From assembly GCA_016931085.1 (NCBI GenBank), contig JAFGFO010000406.1:1-22809 (forward strand): 22,809 nucleotides of DNA, given 5' to 3'. How positions within the stretch are numbered: the stretch's first letter is position 1; each line of letters begins with the position of its first letter. A program made the translations under genes and the position numbers. The stretch comes from Thermoflexales bacterium (lineage in GTDB: Bacteria; Chloroflexota; Anaerolineae; Fen-1058). Below are positions 21,172-22,809 of the stretch, in pieces. The notes under the pieces are model-generated. The model saw only the letters and a list, made by a program, of their open reading frames with translations, was not told the origin of the DNA and did no database searches.

Positions 21172-22587
21172 ATGGCAAAGACGATCGCAGATGTAATCGA
21201 GATGGGAAAAGAAGTCAAGATAGTGGACTTGCGCTTCACCGACTTGCCCGGCACGTGGCAGCACTTTAGCATCCAGGCGCGTGACCTGAACGAAGAGCTG
21301 TTCCAGGAAGGCATCGGCTTCGACGGCTCGTCCATCCGCGGCTTCCAGGAAATTCACGAGTCTGATATGCTCCTGGTGCCGGACCCCAGCACGGCCTTTG
21401 TCGACCCGGCGCTGGAGGTGCCGACGCTGGTGATTATGTGTGACGTGTACGACCCGGTGACCCGCCAGCCCTACTCGCGCGATCCCCGCTACGTGGCCAA
21501 GAAGGCCGAGGCGTATCTGAAGCAGATGGGCATCGCCACCACCAGCTACTGGGGGCCGGAAGCCGAGTTTTTCTTGTTTGACGACGTGCGCTACGGCGGC
21601 GGCACCAACTCGTCCTTTTACTACATCGACAGCCGCGAGGGGTGGTGGAAAAGCGGCGAGGATCTCAAGCCCAACCTGGGCGCCCAGATCCCGCCCAAGC
21701 GCGGCTATTTCCCCGTGCCGCCGGCCGATACCATGCAGGACGTGCGCAGCCGGATCGTGCTGGCCCTGGAAGACGCCGGCGTGCGGATCGAGGTGCACCA
21801 CCACGAAGTGGCCACCGCCGGCCAGGCCGAAATCGACATGCATTACGACACGCTGGTCCGCATGGCGGACAACGTGATGATTTACAAGTACATCGTCAAG
21901 AACGTGGCGCGCCTCAATGGCCTGACGGCCACCTTCATGCCCAAGCCGCTGTTCGGAGACAACGGCACCGGCATGCACGTCCACCAGAGCTTGTGGAAGG
22001 GTGACAAGAACGTCTTTTTCGACGAGGCGGGCTACGCTCAACTGTCGGACGCCGCCAAGTATTACATCGGGGGCTTGCTCAAGCACTCGTCGGCCCTGCT
22101 GGCGATTGCCGCGCCGACGACCAACTCGTACCGCCGGTTGGTGCCCGGCTTCGAAGCGCCGGTCAACCTGGCTTATTCGCAGCGCAACCGCTCGGCCATC
22201 TGCCGCATACCGGTCTATTCCAAGAGTCCCAAGGCCAAGCGGATCGAGTTCCGCGCGCCGGACGCCACCTGCAATCCCTATTTGTGCTTTGCAGCGCAGT
22301 TGATGGCCGGCCTGGACGGCATCCAGAACCGGACCGATCCCGGTGATCCCTTGGACAAGGACCTGTACAGCCTGCCGCCGGAAGAAGCCAAGCTGGTCAA
22401 GCAGGTGCCCGGCTCGCTCGAGGCGGTGCTGGAGGCGCTGGAGGCGGATCACGAATTCCTGCTCAAGGGGGACGTGTTCACGCCGGACGTGCTCGAAGCC
22501 TACATCACCTACAAGCGCCAGGTCGAGGTCGACCCGGTCCGCATGCGGCCACACCCCTACGAGTTTACGCTGTACTATGATGCCTAA
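21172..22587 (+). CDS. glnA: Type I glutamine synthetase
   Basis: A 471-residue GSI enzyme that makes glutamine from glutamate, ammonia and ATP, as a cytoplasmic dodecamer. Visible active-site blocks are [10 protein letters not shown] at 49-58, GPEAEFFLF at 128-136 (E130, E132), [12 protein letters not shown] at 264-275 (H269, H271), [10 protein letters not shown] at 339-348 and RIEFRAPD at 357-364. The loop [11 protein letters not shown] at 396-406 contains Tyr399, matching the adenylylation site Tyr397 of E. coli, so the enzyme belongs to the adenylylatable GSI-beta type. AGGAG lies seven bases before ATG 21172. The divergent neighbour glnE encodes the modifying enzyme. A structured repeat and a terminator follow. 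Confidence 0.97.
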   Translation: MAKTIADVIEMGKEVKIVDLRFTDLPGTWQHFSIQARDLNEELFQEGIGFDGSSIRGFQEIHESDMLLVPDPSTAFVDPALEVPTLVIMCDVYDPVTRQPYSRDPRYVAKKAEAYLKQMGIATTSYWGPEAEFFLFDDVRYGGGTNSSFYYIDSREGWWKSGEDLKPNLGAQIPPKRGYFPVPPADTMQDVRSRIVLALEDAGVRIEVHHHEVATAGQAEIDMHYDTLVRMADNVMIYKYIVKNVARLNGLTATFMPKPLFGDNGTGMHVHQSLWKGDKNVFFDEAGYAQLSDAAKYYIGGLLKHSSALLAIAAPTTNSYRRLVPGFEAPVNLAYSQRNRSAICRIPVYSKSPKAKRIEFRAPDATCNPYLCFAAQLMAGLDGIQNRTDPGDPLDKDLYSLPPEEAKLVKQVPGSLEAVLEALEADHEFLLKGDVFTPDVLEAYITYKRQVEVDPVRMRPHPYEFTLYYDA

Positions 22588-22660
22588 TTTATCCGCGAAT
22601 TCACGCGAATTTTCACCAATTTTAATTATTCGTGCAGATTAGCGTAGATTAGCGGATAAA
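22588..22660. repeat. Inverted repeat with internal direct repeats after glnA
   Basis: TTTATCCGC (22588-22596) and GCGGATAAA (22652-22660) are perfect 9-bp arms starting right after the glnA stop. The interior holds GCGAATT twice on the left and AGATTAGCG twice on the right. The A-rich tail (AAAAAAAG) on the plus strand is a T-tract on the minus strand. It looks like a dispersed intergenic repeat. Confidence 0.55.
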
Positions 22661-22685
22661 AAAAGTTCGCGTTGGTTCACGTCAA

Positions 22686-22727
22686 AGATAAGCCGAGGGC
22701 ACTGCCCCCGGCTTATCTATTTATTTG
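22686..22727. terminator. Intrinsic terminator after glnA, possibly bidirectional
   Basis: AGATAAGCCG (22686-22695) pairs with CGGCTTATCT (22709-22718), then after one mismatch GGGC pairs with GCCC around ACT. ATTTATTT follows on the plus strand. On the minus strand the hairpin sits just after a possible stop codon at 22721-22723 and is followed by only TTT. Confidence 0.8.
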
Positions 22728-22809
22728 GGTGTGACCAAATTTGGTTGGTGGTACTTTTTTGGCGTTTTCCATAGACGCGCACTGCCCCATCAGGCGGGCA
22801 TCAACCTCC
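22721..22809 (-). CDS. Possible C-terminal end of a convergent gene entering from the right edge
   Basis: On the minus strand a frame is open from 22808 to a TAA at 22721-22723, reading EVDARLMGQCAS then MENAKKVPPTKFGHTQINR. At 28 to 29 codons this could be chance. Its stop abuts the terminator hairpin, as expected for the end of a gene converging on glnA. No family is recognised. Confidence 0.3.

Noticed and set aside
20992..22554. A 520-codon open frame antisense to glnA and the glnE start
   Set aside because: It mirrors the codon pattern of glnA, has no recognisable domain, and glnA is certain. High GC content makes long antisense frames common.

Overview
The window is a high-GC bacterial chromosome segment. 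Several features together suggest an uncultured Chloroflexota (Anaerolineae-like) bacterium: many DUF-type membrane proteins, an ECF sigma factor paired with a DUF5667 protein that has a long Thr/Pro/Ser tail, STAS/RsbW partner-switching genes, large GAF-rich histidine kinases, and an unusual glutamine synthetase adenylyltransferase. This assignment is inferred from gene content only. No rRNA, tRNA, CRISPR array or transposase was seen.

Layout. (1) 2-601 (+): a DUF433/DUF5615 antitoxin-toxin-like pair, cut by the left edge and visibly more AT-rich than the rest. The next 220 bases hold no recognisable gene. (2) 825-6855 (-): a sensor histidine kinase (PAS, four GAF domains, HisKA, HATPase) read from a good promoter, followed by four small multi-pass membrane proteins (DUF2085, DUF4013, DUF4126, DUF4870). 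The DUF4013 gene has its own promoter, and a strong palindromic element lies after it. (3) 7109-9008 (+): a DUF4190 protein and an O-antigen ligase-like membrane protein. (4) 9033-15856 (+): a signalling block with STAS antagonist, RsbW-like kinase, STAS antagonist, a membrane histidine kinase, an ECF sigma factor, its DUF5667 partner and a GT-C (TMTC-like) membrane glycosyltransferase. (5) 15886-17159 (-): an AlkD-like DNA alkylation repair protein overlapping a zinc deaminase. (6) 17360-22587: glnE (-) and glnA (+), divergent from a 131-bp intergenic region. A terminator follows glnA, and a possible 3' end of a convergent gene enters from the right edge.

The most notable feature is glnE. 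It encodes a full two-headed glutamine synthetase adenylyltransferase with two ACT-like domains, of the type found in the glutamine-sensing tail of GlnD, placed between the two nucleotidyltransferase halves. The divergent glnA product keeps the adenylylation tyrosine (Tyr399). A plausible reading is a two-gene circuit in which glutamine sensing and control of glutamine synthetase are joined in one polypeptide.

Other recurring patterns are inverted repeats placed on or beside stop codons, seven-base tandem repeats inside reading frames, and extended -10 promoters (TGnTAnnnT) with poor or absent -35 boxes.
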